Shown: positions 43,749-52,594, numbered from the stretch's first letter. The stretch: DNA of 64,000 bases from Lachnospiraceae bacterium (GCA_014804795.1 JAAUZC010000048.1:1-64000); one strand, 5' to 3'. Translations and numbers: made by a program. Notes: generated by a model not told the origin, from the sequence alone.

Positions 43749-45212
43749 ATGCTGTTTAATTCCTATTATTTCATTTTCCTGTTTTTGCCTATCGCTTTGA
43801 CGGGATACTACATTCTAAATTATGTCAACCAACACAGGGCGGCCAATGTATTTCTGATCGGCATGTCGCTTTGGTTTTATGGCTATTTTAATGTATCCTA
43901 TCTGCTGATCATATGCGGCAGTATCATTGCCAACTTCCTTTTTGCCCAGATGATGAACCACTTTTCCGAAAATCAGTCTCTGAAAAAATTTATCCTTATT
44001 TCAGGACTCTGTGCCAATATCGCCCTGATCTTTTATTTTAAATACTATAATTTCTTTCTTGAGAACATGAATGCTCTGTTTGATCAGTCCTTTGAGCTGA
44101 AAAACATTTTGCTGCCCCTTGGCATCAGTTTCTTCACGTTCCAGCAGCTTTCCTACTTAGCGGACTCCTACAGGGACAAGACAACAGGCTATTCTTTCGA
44201 TGAATATGCGCTGTTTGTCTCCTTTTTTCCCCAGCTCATCGCCGGGCCCATTGTACTGCACAGGGAAACAATTCCTCAATTCAGAAATCCCGAAAACCGC
44301 CGGATCATCTATCAGAATTTTTCCAAAGGTATGTATATTTTTTCTCTGGGATTATTCAAAAAAGTTATGATTGCCGATACGTTCGGCAAAGCCGTAGAAT
44401 ACGGTTTTTCTGCTGTTTCAGGGCTGAGTAGTGTAGATGCTTTTCTCGTCTCTCTCTGCTACACATTTCAGCTTTTCTTTGATTTCAGCGGCTACTGCGA
44501 TATGGCGATCGGCATTGGAAGCATGTTCAATATTGAGCTGCCCGCAAACTTTAACTCTCCCTACAAGGCAAGCTCCATTACTGAATTCTGGGAGCGATGG
44601 CATATGTCCCTGACACGATTTTTACGAACCTATATCTATATACCTCTGGGCGGAAACCGTAAAGGAAAGATCAGAACTTATGTAAACATAATGATTGTCT
44701 ATCTTGTCAGCGGTATATGGCATGGAGCCAACTGGACATTCATTTTATGGGGTATTCTGCATGGACTGCTCAGCTGTCTCAATCGAATGTTCACTAAATA
44801 TTGGTCAAAATTATGTAAACCTATCGGGTGGTTTGCCACATTTCTGACGGTAAATTTCCTCTGGGTACTCTTTAGATCAAAAAATATTTCCGCTGCCGGA
44901 ATGTTTTTTAAACGGCTTTTCGCTTTCAAAAATTTCAAATTAAAAACAGAGTTGACAGATTGTTTCAGACTGGAAGAATTCATATTTTTAGAAAAGAAAA
45001 TTCCTGTTTTACAATATCTGTCAACTCACATTACCGGATTTTATCTGTGGCTTTTTCTGCTTGCCGCTTTTATTGCCATACTGTTTTTGAAAAACAGCAG
45101 AGAAATTAATTTTAAACCAACCGTCGGCCGATCGTTCATCACCATTTTGTGCATGCTTTGGTCCGTTTTATCACTGGAGGGAATCTCTACATTCCTGTAT
45201 TTTAATTTCTAA
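43749..45212 (+). CDS. MBOAT O-acyltransferase (AlgI/DltB-like)
   Basis: 487 residues with about 11 transmembrane helices. Family motifs are FLPLGISFFTFQQLSYLADSYR-type (LGISFFTFQQLSYLADSYRD), SSITEFWERWHMSLTRFLRT, YIYIPLGGNRKG and the catalytic-histidine segment SGIWHGANWTFILWGILHG. It moves acyl groups across the membrane onto cell-surface polysaccharide or teichoic acid. Paired with the AlgJ/DltD-like gene. It ends overlapping by four bases the XRE gene on the other strand. No polysaccharide synthesis genes are adjacent. Confidence 0.93.
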   Translation: MLFNSYYFIFLFLPIALTGYYILNYVNQHRAANVFLIGMSLWFYGYFNVSYLLIICGSIIANFLFAQMMNHFSENQSLKKFILISGLCANIALIFYFKYYNFFLENMNALFDQSFELKNILLPLGISFFTFQQLSYLADSYRDKTTGYSFDEYALFVSFFPQLIAGPIVLHRETIPQFRNPENRRIIYQNFSKGMYIFSLGLFKKVMIADTFGKAVEYGFSAVSGLSSVDAFLVSLCYTFQLFFDFSGYCDMAIGIGSMFNIELPANFNSPYKASSITEFWERWHMSLTRFLRTYIYIPLGGNRKGKIRTYVNIMIVYLVSGIWHGANWTFILWGILHGLLSCLNRMFTKYWSKLCKPIGWFATFLTVNFLWVLFRSKNISAAGMFFKRLFAFKNFKLKTELTDCFRLEEFIFLEKKIPVLQYLSTHITGFYLWLFLLAAFIAILFLKNSREINFKPTVGRSFITILCMLWSVLSLEGISTFLYFNF

Positions 45213-45718
45213 CCGTTTCGTTTCAATAACCGCATCTTAAACGCTCTGATTTTTGAGCTGTACTTGCTTGAATACAGTGCACCGGTCAGCAGGATTCCCA
45301 AATCAAAACCGAGCACTACATCAACAATAACTTCATACGGCTGCACATCGGACAGCCCCAAAATATCGATCACCATATAGATAAGCATACCAATCACTCC
45401 TGCAATAAATGCATAAAATATTCTTTTGGAGAAAAACTCCCTTTCCGTATTATTATAGTCCGCAATTTTTAATAAAGTATCTTCTGTCTGTTTGTCCATA
45501 TTCTCATTTCTCCTTTCACCATCTAAAATCTCTCCGATTTCAATATCATAAAATTTTGCAAGCTGGATAAGCAGATCAAAATCCGGCATTGTCGCGCCGT
45601 TTTCCCATCGGGAAATACTCCTGTTTGATACTCCCAGCATTTCTGCGAGCTGCTCCTGTGTGATCGTTTTTTCATTTCGCAGTTTCTTTAAAAATTGTCC
45701 GACCTTTTGCTGATCCAT
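45209..45718 (-). CDS. XRE regulator with C-terminal transmembrane helices
   Basis: 169 residues from the ATG behind AAAGGAGGAG. Helix-turn-helix 1-65 (QQKVGQFLKKLRNEKTITQE, SNRSISRWENG), a cytosolic linker (DGERRNENMDKQTEDTL), then two hydrophobic helices (about 105-125 and 138-158) and a basic C-terminus. Membrane-attached XRE regulators of this type are widespread in Firmicutes and respond to membrane or envelope state. Tail-to-tail with the MBOAT gene. Confidence 0.85.
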   Translation of the reverse strand: MDQQKVGQFLKKLRNEKTITQEQLAEMLGVSNRSISRWENGATMPDFDLLIQLAKFYDIEIGEILDGERRNENMDKQTEDTLLKIADYNNTEREFFSKRIFYAFIAGVIGMLIYMVIDILGLSDVQPYEVIVDVVLGFDLGILLTGALYSSKYSSKIRAFKMRLLKRNG

Positions 45719-45829
45719 AAATTGACTCCTCCTTTCGTACTCCATTATAGCTTTCTGCCATAAAAAGTACATGACAGAAACTGAGAACACGGGTTATTTG
45801 TGCAGACAGTATCTGTCCTTATACTAAAT

Positions 45830-45895
45830 AAAATCCAAACTTTCGGCCTGAGAGAACAATATCTGTCGTTCTTTTTACCCAAAGTCTGGATTTTT
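45830..45895 (-). terminator. Extended hairpin after the FliD-tail-like gene
   Basis: Outer arms AAAATCCAAACTTT (45830-45843) and AAAGTCTGGATTTT (45881-45894) pair with one mismatch; inside, AGAAC and GTTCT form a second stem. On the minus strand it is followed by TTTTATTT. It lies in the 243-base gap beyond the gene ending at 45962. Confidence 0.55.
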
Positions 45896-45961
45896 ATATT
45901 CTGTGTTTTCGAGCTGTCACTTTACCAAATGGCAACCATCGTCATTTTTCCCGGCTGCCCG

Positions 45962-46624
45962 TTATCTTTTCGCATCGTAACTTCTGATCAACGTATCCAC
46001 ACTGTTTCCCGCCGCATTATACTGGCTGGACGCACTCTTTAAATTGGCCTGTGCATTGTCCGCCACCTTTTCTGCGATCATACCGAGCTTGGGGGATAAT
46101 GTCCCCGTTTCGCCGAAAACACTCTCCACTTTGTCTATATCCGCCGCTCTCAATTTCTCTTTATCCACCACCATTCTGCCGTTTTTATCAATCGTAATGC
46201 CCAGCTCCTTCAAGCCGTTCTTATTTTCCGTGACAGCCTCTTTCAGACTACTCTGATAAAATCTGCCCAACGTAGTCATATCCGTACGCAGCTTATCCAA
46301 CATCCCGTTATATGCCGAAACCATTTTTTCTACTTCATCATATACTTCAGAAGCATCGTCACTCTCCTTCGCTTTCGCGTAAATAGAGTTATCCCCGGTG
46401 CCACACAGACTGTCTGCATACTGTTCCAGTCTTTCGGCCTCCTCTTTCTGCTTCTGATATTTTCCCTTATTCAGACTGTCCAACGTGGAATGATGATTCT
46501 CCCCCAGAGAGCTCGCCAGTGTTTTCGATGTATCACCGTTTAAGTAGCTTGCCAGTGTATTGCCCCCCATTGATATTCCTGCCTGCGTCGATGCTTCGCT
46601 CACCATACTTGATGTAATCCTCAT
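45962..46624 (-). CDS. Unrecognised protein with FliD-like tail
   Basis: 220 residues, no signal peptide or membrane helix. Helical throughout; the segment KEAVTENKNGLKELGITIDKNG followed by MVVDKEKLRAADIDKVESVFGETG resembles the C-terminal region of flagellar cap protein FliD (GI-x-DKxG-x-L-x-D-x-KL...lF), with a long coiled C-terminus (KLGMIAEKVADNAQANLKSA). The N-terminus is Ser/Thr-rich (SEASTQAGISMGGNTLASYL), like axial or secreted proteins. No flagellar gene is near. It follows the next gene by 27 bases and has its own AATAGGAG site with a variant of the pre-RBS motif. Confidence 0.6.
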   Translation of the reverse strand: MRITSSMVSEASTQAGISMGGNTLASYLNGDTSKTLASSLGENHHSTLDSLNKGKYQKQKEEAERLEQYADSLCGTGDNSIYAKAKESDDASEVYDEVEKMVSAYNGMLDKLRTDMTTLGRFYQSSLKEAVTENKNGLKELGITIDKNGRMVVDKEKLRAADIDKVESVFGETGTLSPKLGMIAEKVADNAQANLKSASSQYNAAGNSVDTLIRSYDAKR

Positions 46625-46634
46625 ATCTGTTTCT

Positions 46635-46648
46635 CCTATTCAAATACC
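46635..46648 (-). repeat. Variant copy of the pre-RBS motif
   Basis: Minus strand reads CGGTATTTGAATAG (12 of 14 consensus positions), directly before GGAG of the FliD-tail-like gene. Confidence 0.45.
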
Positions 46649-46651
46649 GAT

Positions 46652-47929
46652 TTATTTATTATCTTTTTTATTATCTCTATCAGCCAAGAGCATTCCCGCC
46701 GTCAACTCTGCCCGGAGCAAAGACAGCGGAGATTCCTCTCCCGCTTCCGTTACAATACCTGCTGTTCCGGTAAGACCGGTATAGCCCATCTTTGCCAGAT
46801 GCCGTTTATGGAATAAAATAGCCGCATTCCTGCGCTTTAACCAGTTATCTTCCACAGTTTTTTCACTCTGAGTGATCTCACCACCACCGCTTACCACTGT
46901 AAAATTACCTACATTGCCGTCCTCATCCAATTGTACGCAGTAGCTCTTAGACATCTGGTGCTCCGCCACGTTCATGCCTAAAGACGCCGCCGTCGCATTG
47001 TCCCAGGCATCATAATCCTCTTTCCACTTTGCCACTTTCCGGTAGATTTCCTCCGCATAAGCGGGGTCTGCATCCATTTTAGCCTGCAGTTTATCAGGAA
47101 TCAGAATACTGATCTTCCCCGGTCCGATGCTGCTTAAATTTCTCTGGATCTTCGGATCCAGCATGCCCGGCTGGGGTCCTGACGGCTGCCAGTCATTTAA
47201 GGCATCCGCTGATGTCCCTTTCTTGAAGTATTCCCAGAACGGAAAATCTGTGCGGCACCACATCCCTGACGAAACATTACAGTTACCCACCTTTGTGATC
47301 ACCTGCATTTCCGGAAAGAAGTCTGCAAATCCTTCTGCTCTTTTAACACCTGCACTCCCAAGCTCTTCCAGACTTTTCAGATCATGCCCTGTATCTTCCG
47401 GTGCAAGCACTTTGTTGCCGTTTATCGTTGTATCCGGTCTCTTTTCCGGCAGTTCCTTCCCACTCTTTTCGCGGACATTCTTCTGAATTTCCTCCTGAGC
47501 CTCATCAAAGCTGTCAAGCAGTTTTTCCCATTCTTCTTCCGTCAATTCCATACTGCCAATGGCAATCTTTACGCCGGTCTCTCCATTTTTCAGTTTCTTT
47601 AAAATCTCTTCCCGGTGCTCTGCAATAATATTTAACAGATCATCTCTGCTCAATTCCTTACCGTCTTTTGCAACTTCATCTATAAACTCACCGGTAGTAC
47701 TCTGATTCTTCGCAAATTCCTCCTGTGCGGAAACATTTCCCGAAGTACCCGCAGTTTCTCTCCTGCTCCCTTCACTCTTTTCAGCCATTCTCTGCGAAGC
47801 TCTGGAAATATTATCCAAAAAGTCATTCCCTCTATAAACACGGCTGCTTGCTTTATCCTTTCCCGCCGCATTTCCCGATCCTCTCAAATCTATACCGGCA
47901 TAGTTATAACTGTTTTCTGTCAATAACAT
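46652..47929 (-). CDS. Unrecognised soluble protein, possibly DUF6033-like
   Basis: 425 residues, no signal peptide or membrane helix. A Ser/Arg/Gly-rich disordered N-terminus (1-75) precedes a helical acidic region (ELTEEEWEKLLDSFDEAQEE) and a more globular second half (VGNCNVSSGMWCRTDFPFWE, SSIGPGKISILIPDKLQAKM, NVAEHQMSKSYCVQLDEDGN). The ISILIPDKLQAKM and ADPAYAEEI phrases recall DUF6033 proteins, but I hold that loosely. It is first of a two-gene unit with the FliD-tail-like gene. Start behind GAGAGG and a perfect pre-RBS motif. Confidence 0.6.
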   Translation of the reverse strand: MLLTENSYNYAGIDLRGSGNAAGKDKASSRVYRGNDFLDNISRASQRMAEKSEGSRRETAGTSGNVSAQEEFAKNQSTTGEFIDEVAKDGKELSRDDLLNIIAEHREEILKKLKNGETGVKIAIGSMELTEEEWEKLLDSFDEAQEEIQKNVREKSGKELPEKRPDTTINGNKVLAPEDTGHDLKSLEELGSAGVKRAEGFADFFPEMQVITKVGNCNVSSGMWCRTDFPFWEYFKKGTSADALNDWQPSGPQPGMLDPKIQRNLSSIGPGKISILIPDKLQAKMDADPAYAEEIYRKVAKWKEDYDAWDNATAASLGMNVAEHQMSKSYCVQLDEDGNVGNFTVVSGGGEITQSEKTVEDNWLKRRNAAILFHKRHLAKMGYTGLTGTAGIVTEAGEESPLSLLRAELTAGMLLADRDNKKDNK

Positions 47930-47939
47930 TTTTACCTCT

Positions 47940-48080
47940 CTATTTTAGTTCCGTCTCTTCACTACAGTGCCCACATCGGGGGGAGTAATTTTCATCTGCA
48001 AAGTGCGCATCTGAAAATTCTCCCGGGCACTTCCGTTTCGAGACTGTTATTCCGGTTCCGTCTCTTCACTACAGTGCCCA
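47940..48080. repeat. Intergenic repeat: pre-RBS motif, 26-bp direct repeats and hairpin
   Basis: Minus strand CGGAACTAAAATAG (47940-47953) precedes GAGAGG of the upstream-reading gene. The 26-base sequence starting GTTCCGTCTCTTCACTACAG occurs exactly twice (47948-47973 and 48055-48080). Between them a long hairpin forms from GGGAGTAATTTTCA (from 47981) and TGAAAATTCTCCC (to 48034). The remaining bases up to 48371 hold no gene; the symporter ribosome site GAGGAGG is at the end. Confidence 0.65.
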
Positions 48081-48371
48081 AAATAAAAACGTCGAAACTT
48101 CCACCCCTTCCATCCATGGAACTTTCGCCGCCATCCTTTGCCGCATACTGTATCCTTGTTTCCTCTTACATATTTTACATCGACACTCTTGCATCTTTCC
48201 TTAACCTTTTTATATGAAAATGGAATGAAACCCTCTTAAAAGGGAATGAAGCTTTCAAATTTCCTTGACTTTCCTTTCCATTTCTTCTATACTCATATCG
48301 TATGGCACTTTATTGCTTTAAACTGTAACGCTTTAAAGCGCGTCATCATTATACTGAGGAGGAGAAACACA

Positions 48372-49910
48372 ATGATTTTTAAAGTAACTATGTTAGTTGT
48401 ATTTTTTGCAGTCATGGTCTTTATCGGACTCTACTGCCGGAAAAATGCCACTGATGTCAATGGATTTGTTTTGGGAGGCCGGAGCGTAGGTCCCTGGCTT
48501 ACCGCTTTTGCTTATGGTACTTCCTATTTTTCAGCCGTTGTTTTTGTCGGCTATGCCGGACAGTTCGGCTGGAAATACGGTATTGCTTCCACCTGGATCG
48601 GACTTGGAAACGCCGTGATAGGCTCTATGTTAGCATGGGTGGTGCTTGGACGCCGCACCCGTATTATGACCCAGCATTTTGATTCCGCAACGATGCCCGA
48701 ATTTTTTGGTGCCCGCTTCGACAGCACACCACTCAAAGTCGGCGCATCCGTTATCGTTTTTATCTTTTTGATTCCTTACACAGCTTCTTTATATAATGGC
48801 CTCTCCCGTCTGTTCGGTATGGCTTTCAACATCGACTACACGGTCTGCATCATCCTGATGGCAGTTCTGACCGGTGTTTACGTGATTGCCGGCGGTTACA
48901 TGGCTACAGCGATCAACGATTTTATTCAGGGTATTATCATGTTATTCGGTATTTGCGCTGTGATCGCAGCAGTCTTAAAATCCAACGGTGGTTTTATGGC
49001 AGCGATCAACTCACTCGCTATGGTGGAAGATGCTGCTGCCACAAGCCAGCCCGGCGCTTTTGCCTCTTTCTTCGGCCCGGACCCGATCAATCTTTTGGGC
49101 GTTGTCATCTTAACTTCTCTGGGTACCTGGGGTCTGCCGCAGATGGTTCAGAAATTTTATGCCATCAAAAATGAGAGCGCCATCCAAAAAGGAACCGTTA
49201 TTTCCACTTTCTTTGCGATCGTCGTATCCGGCGGCTGCTATTTCCTCGGCGGATTCAGCAGACTTTATCATGCAAACATTGATATAGAGGCAAACGGCTA
49301 CGATTCCGTTATTCCGGCTATGTTGGAGAATTTATCGCCGCTCTTGATCGGTCTGGTGGTCATCCTTGTACTGTCCGCCTCCATGTCCACGCTGTCCTCT
49401 TTGGTTATGGCTTCCAGCTCCACGCTGACCATCGATGTGATCAAGGATAATATCGTGAAAAAGATGGACGAAAAGAAACAGCTTCTCTGGATCCGTATTC
49501 TGATTGTCATTTTCATCGCTATTTCGGTAGTGATCGCTATTATACAATATAAGAGTTCCATCACTTTCATCGCACAGCTCATGGGCGTATCATGGGGTGC
49601 TCTTGCCGGCTCTTTCCTGGCTCCGTTCCTCTACAGTCTGTACTGGAAAAAGGTCTCCAAGGCATCTGTCTGGGTCAGCTTTATTTTCGGCTCCGGCCTT
49701 ATGGTGCTTAACATGCTGGTGCGCAGCAGCTTCCCTGCCCTTTTACAGTCTCCGATCAACGCAGGCGCCTTCGCTATGGTCGCAGGGCTCATCATTGTGC
49801 CGGTAGTAAGCGCTTTTACGAAAAAACCGGAGGAAAAACTTGTGGAGGATGCTTTCGCTTCCTACAATGAAGTACATGAAGTAAAACGTTCCACAGCACT
49901 GGAGAACTAA
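48372..49910 (+). CDS. Sodium:solute symporter (SSS family)
   Basis: 512 residues from the ATG behind GAGGAGGAG (the longer frame from 48246 has no site). About 13 transmembrane helices with the LeuT-like SSS fold. Family motifs: VNGFVLGGRSVGPWLTAFA near the N-terminus, YFSAVVFVGYAGQFGWKYG, the LPQMVQKFYAIKNESAIQKG loop, and LVLSASMSTLSSLVMASSST (sodium-site helix, 330-350). Substrate cannot be read from sequence; related transporters carry proline, pantothenate or sugars. Single gene ending in a strong terminator. Confidence 0.9.
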   Translation: MIFKVTMLVVFFAVMVFIGLYCRKNATDVNGFVLGGRSVGPWLTAFAYGTSYFSAVVFVGYAGQFGWKYGIASTWIGLGNAVIGSMLAWVVLGRRTRIMTQHFDSATMPEFFGARFDSTPLKVGASVIVFIFLIPYTASLYNGLSRLFGMAFNIDYTVCIILMAVLTGVYVIAGGYMATAINDFIQGIIMLFGICAVIAAVLKSNGGFMAAINSLAMVEDAAATSQPGAFASFFGPDPINLLGVVILTSLGTWGLPQMVQKFYAIKNESAIQKGTVISTFFAIVVSGGCYFLGGFSRLYHANIDIEANGYDSVIPAMLENLSPLLIGLVVILVLSASMSTLSSLVMASSSTLTIDVIKDNIVKKMDEKKQLLWIRILIVIFIAISVVIAIIQYKSSITFIAQLMGVSWGALAGSFLAPFLYSLYWKKVSKASVWVSFIFGSGLMVLNMLVRSSFPALLQSPINAGAFAMVAGLIIVPVVSAFTKKPEEKLVEDAFASYNEVHEVKRSTALEN

Positions 49911-49950
49911 AATAAACAACAGACTCTGTCACATTTTACGGACAGTTCAA

Positions 49951-49990
49951 AAAAAGAGTGAGCATACCTTTTTCGCTGCTCACTCTTTTT
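49951..49990. terminator. Bidirectional terminator after the symporter
   Basis: Stem AAAAAGAGTGAGCA (49951-49964) with TGCTCACTCTTTTT (49977-49990), 12-base loop, A and T tracts outside. It serves the symporter on plus and the patatin gene on minus. Confidence 0.85.
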
Positions 49991-50014
49991 TGCTGTCTTC
50001 TCTCATTCTCTTAT

Positions 50015-50857
50015 CTAATTTTTCAAGAAATCTTTCAACTCATCAACTGCCGCCATGCCATCGCGAAGTCCCAGTTCATACACCTGCTGCAGCCTGTCCG
50101 GATCTTTCTCGATCCGTTTGATTGCAATCGGTTCAGAGGGGGCAATCATATAAACGCTGCCCTTTTTCTGCAATTTCTCCAGCTCTTTTACACTGCTGTT
50201 ATACCTTTCATGGCGGCTAAGTAACTCTGCTGCAAATTCCTTATGTTTTCCATAACACATCCGGACCATCGCTGAAGAAACCGGCTTCTTCCGGTATCCT
50301 GTTTCACGGGTCAAAACCACGATCAGCCTGTCATAACCCATGGCGGACATTTTCTGATACGGAAGACCGTCCGCAATATCTCCGTCCAGATAATGCTGCC
50401 CATTTATCCGGACAGGCCTTGAAACGAAAGGCATGGAAGCCGAAGCCCGCAGTACATCCATCTGCTCAAAAACACTGTCTATTTTCACCAGTTCTGCTTT
50501 TCCCGTCTCAACGCATGTAATCCCCGCATAAAAAGGAACACCCGACGCCTGAAACATCTCGTCGTCAAACCGGTCAAGCTCTCTCGGCACAATATGATAG
50601 GCCAGTTCCGTATCCACGATGTTGCCGGTACAAAGAAGAGGCTTTATCCCCATATAATTTCTGTCTCCGTTAAATCGCTTGTTATAGCGGATCACACGTC
50701 CTCTCTGGCGCGACAGAAAATTTACACCGAACACAGCACCAGCCGAAATCCCGATCATACCGTCAACCGTTATCTGATTGTCCAAAAATATGTCCAGCAC
50801 GCCTGCGGTATACATGCCCCGCATGGCGCCTCCTGCCAGAAGCAGCCCTGTTTTCAT
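50015..50857 (-). CDS. Patatin-like phospholipase
   Basis: 280 residues. Oxyanion loop LLLAGGAMRGMYTAGVLD (6-23), nucleophile S38 in GISAG, and the Asp of the dyad in DGDIADGLPY near residue 155. Typical of the RssA/YlbK-type patatins of Firmicutes, predicted lipid acyl hydrolases with no signal peptide. Single gene with a GGAAGGAGAGGAAAGG leader. Substrate unknown. Confidence 0.9.
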   Translation of the reverse strand: MKTGLLLAGGAMRGMYTAGVLDIFLDNQITVDGMIGISAGAVFGVNFLSRQRGRVIRYNKRFNGDRNYMGIKPLLCTGNIVDTELAYHIVPRELDRFDDEMFQASGVPFYAGITCVETGKAELVKIDSVFEQMDVLRASASMPFVSRPVRINGQHYLDGDIADGLPYQKMSAMGYDRLIVVLTRETGYRKKPVSSAMVRMCYGKHKEFAAELLSRHERYNSSVKELEKLQKKGSVYMIAPSEPIAIKRIEKDPDRLQQVYELGLRDGMAAVDELKDFLKN

Positions 50858-51022
50858 AACAATACCTTTCCTCTCCTTCCACGTCGGGTTTCTGCTGATC
50901 GTCTTTGCCCAGATTATAACATGAAACCTTTTCCAAAACCTATAGTTACTGCAAAATATTTACATAATTTTCTTCTCTTTCGTAAATGCTATCTATAAAT
51001 ATGAAACAGGAGGATCATCTTT

Positions 51023-51460
51023 ATGGAAAGCACAGATACAATCTATCTATTACAGGAATGCGACTCCGGAACAAAAATGGCTGTTGCATCTATTGATGAG
51101 GTTTTGGATAAACTTCATGACAAAAAACTGATCGATCTGCTGAACGAGAGCAAAAGACACCACGAAAAGCTGGGAAACGACCTGCATGATCTGCTCAGAC
51201 AATATCATGCGGAGGACAAAGATCCAAACCCTATGGCAAAAAGTATGTCCTGGTTTAAAACCAATATCAAAGTAGGTATGAGTGATGACAGCGATAAAAC
51301 AGCCGCCGGTTTGATGACCGACGGCTGCGATATGGGAATCAAGTCTCTCAATAAGTACCTCAATCAGTACAAAGATGCTGACCATACTGCCAAAGCCATC
51401 TGCAGCCGTCTTATCAATATAGAAGAAACACTGCGCGATGATCTGAGAAAATATCTCTAA
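51023..51460 (+). CDS. Four-helix-bundle ferritin-like protein (DUF2383-like)
   Basis: 145 residues, all helical with no signal peptide. Residues 1-60 and 90-145 form paired amphipathic helices (AVASIDEVLDKLHDKKLIDL, AICSRLINIEETLRDDLRKY). The size, helix spacing and HHEKLG/DMGIKSL pattern resemble the DUF2383 (PA2169-type) bundle. No clear ferroxidase Glu/His set is visible, so metal binding is not claimed. AGGAGG ribosome site. Overlaps the mscL tail by four bases. Confidence 0.65.
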   Translation: MESTDTIYLLQECDSGTKMAVASIDEVLDKLHDKKLIDLLNESKRHHEKLGNDLHDLLRQYHAEDKDPNPMAKSMSWFKTNIKVGMSDDSDKTAAGLMTDGCDMGIKSLNKYLNQYKDADHTAKAICSRLINIEETLRDDLRKYL

Positions 51461-51861
51461 AGTTCAGAGGTACAGTGAGGGCATCTTGTCGCATCTAATG
51501 CAATCTCGCTTTTACAGTAGGGGCACTTCTTCGTAGTCGGAGCAGGTGCCTCTTCTTTCTTTCCCAGATCCATCAGTTTATTCATCGTTTTCACCATCAT
51601 AAAAATAACAAACGCCATAATGATAAAGTAAATAACGGAACTGATAAAGGCGCCATAATCAATATAGTTTCCTGTCCCAAACAGATTGATCCTGCCCTGA
51701 ACTTCCGCACTGCCGATACAGGCAATGACCGGCTGGATAATATTTGTTGTAAAAGAAGTTACAAGATCACTGAAGGCAGCACCGATAATAACACCGACCG
51801 CCATATTCATTACATTTCCTTTTAAGGCAAAAGCTTTAAACTCTTCTAAAAATTTTTTCAT
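51457..51861 (-). CDS. mscL: Large-conductance mechanosensitive channel with C-terminal zinc ribbon
   Basis: 134 residues. Standard MscL: N-terminal amphipathic helix (KKFLEEFKAFALKGNVMNMA), first pore helix with GVIIGAAFSDLVTSF, external loop, second helix (ISSVIYFIIMAFVIFMMVK) and a short cytosolic helix. The last about 25 residues carry two CxxC pairs (CPYCKSEIALDATRCPHC), a zinc ribbon added to the usual tail. The channel opens on hypo-osmotic shock to release solutes. Confidence 0.95.
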   Translation of the reverse strand: MKKFLEEFKAFALKGNVMNMAVGVIIGAAFSDLVTSFTTNIIQPVIACIGSAEVQGRINLFGTGNYIDYGAFISSVIYFIIMAFVIFMMVKTMNKLMDLGKKEEAPAPTTKKCPYCKSEIALDATRCPHCTSEL

Positions 51862-51977
51862 TCATTCTGTCTCCTTTATTCTCTTTATACAACTGCAATC
51901 CATATTGTATCATTTTTTTAACCACAAAAAAAGATATCTTTTTATGCAAAAATGATATATAAATATTTATTTTTCAC

Positions 51978-52006
51978 TTTACATTTATTACTTTTCGTGG
52001 TATTCT
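51978..52006 (+). promoter_or_regulatory. Promoter of the cold-shock gene
   Basis: TTTACA (51978-51983), 17-bp spacer, TATTCT (52001-52006), leaving a leader of about 70 bases before the start, as is usual for cold-shock mRNAs. Confidence 0.55.
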
Positions 52007-52082
52007 AAAAATGTTGCCGATGTATTTATCAAAATACATTCTGCATTAACATTTTAATTTTTCATTTTTTGGAGGTATCATT

Positions 52083-52283
52083 ATGAACAAAGGTACAGTA
52101 AAATGGTTTAACAACCAGAAAGGTTATGGCTTTATCTCTGATGAAAACGGCAATGATGTATTTGTACATTATTCCGGGCTCAACATGGAAGGATTCAAAT
52201 CCCTTGAAGAGGGTGCCGCTGTTGAATACGAAGTAGTTGACGGCGCAAAAGGTCCTCAGGCTGTAAACGTAACCAAGTTATAA
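52083..52283 (+). CDS. Cold-shock protein (CspA family)
   Basis: 66 residues, single cold-shock OB domain. RNA-binding motifs RNP1 (KGYGFIS) and RNP2 (VFVHYS) are intact, preceded by the GTVKWFNNQ start. Acts as an RNA chaperone at low temperature and in growth. TTGGAGG ribosome site. Confidence 0.96.
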   Translation: MNKGTVKWFNNQKGYGFISDENGNDVFVHYSGLNMEGFKSLEEGAAVEYEVVDGAKGPQAVNVTKL

Positions 52284-52375
52284 GCGAGCCGCTGTACTCC
52301 AAGCGGCGATACGGAGCACAGTGCCTGTAATGCAGGCACGAGCGAAGCGTTTGCGAGTCTGTGTGCATCGGCTAA
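52284..52375. repeat. Intergenic hairpin repeat of the GAGCGAAGCG family
   Basis: Contains GCCGCT...AGCGGC and GTGCCTG-TAATG-CAGGCAC hairpins, then GAGCGAAGCGTTTGCGAGTC and GTGTGCATCGGC, shared with the tandem repeats at 55.8 kb and, inverted, at 11.2 kb. The rest of the gap to 52594 (apart from a terminator) has no gene. Confidence 0.6.
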
Positions 52376-52500
52376 CATTAATCAGTATTACAATTTGTGC
52401 CTGTTCTTAATTATAATATGAATCAAGAAGTTCTTAGAAATAGAAATATCTTTATTTGCATTTATTGAGAATTTGCAGTATTGTCATGACGGATTAAGAA

Positions 52501-52530
52501 AACAGCTCCTTGTATAAGGAGCTGTTTTTT
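52501..52530. terminator. Terminator hairpin, best on plus
   Basis: Perfect 11-bp stem AACAGCTCCTT/AAGGAGCTGTT (52501-52511 with 52516-52526) with a 4-base loop and six T residues, 218 bases after the cold-shock stop. It may terminate that transcript or protect against read-through from hisA on the other strand. Confidence 0.75.
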
Positions 52531-52594
52531 ATGTGCAAATATACATAGGGAAATGAATCGCTATGCAACACACAAATCACCTTATCGATCAACT

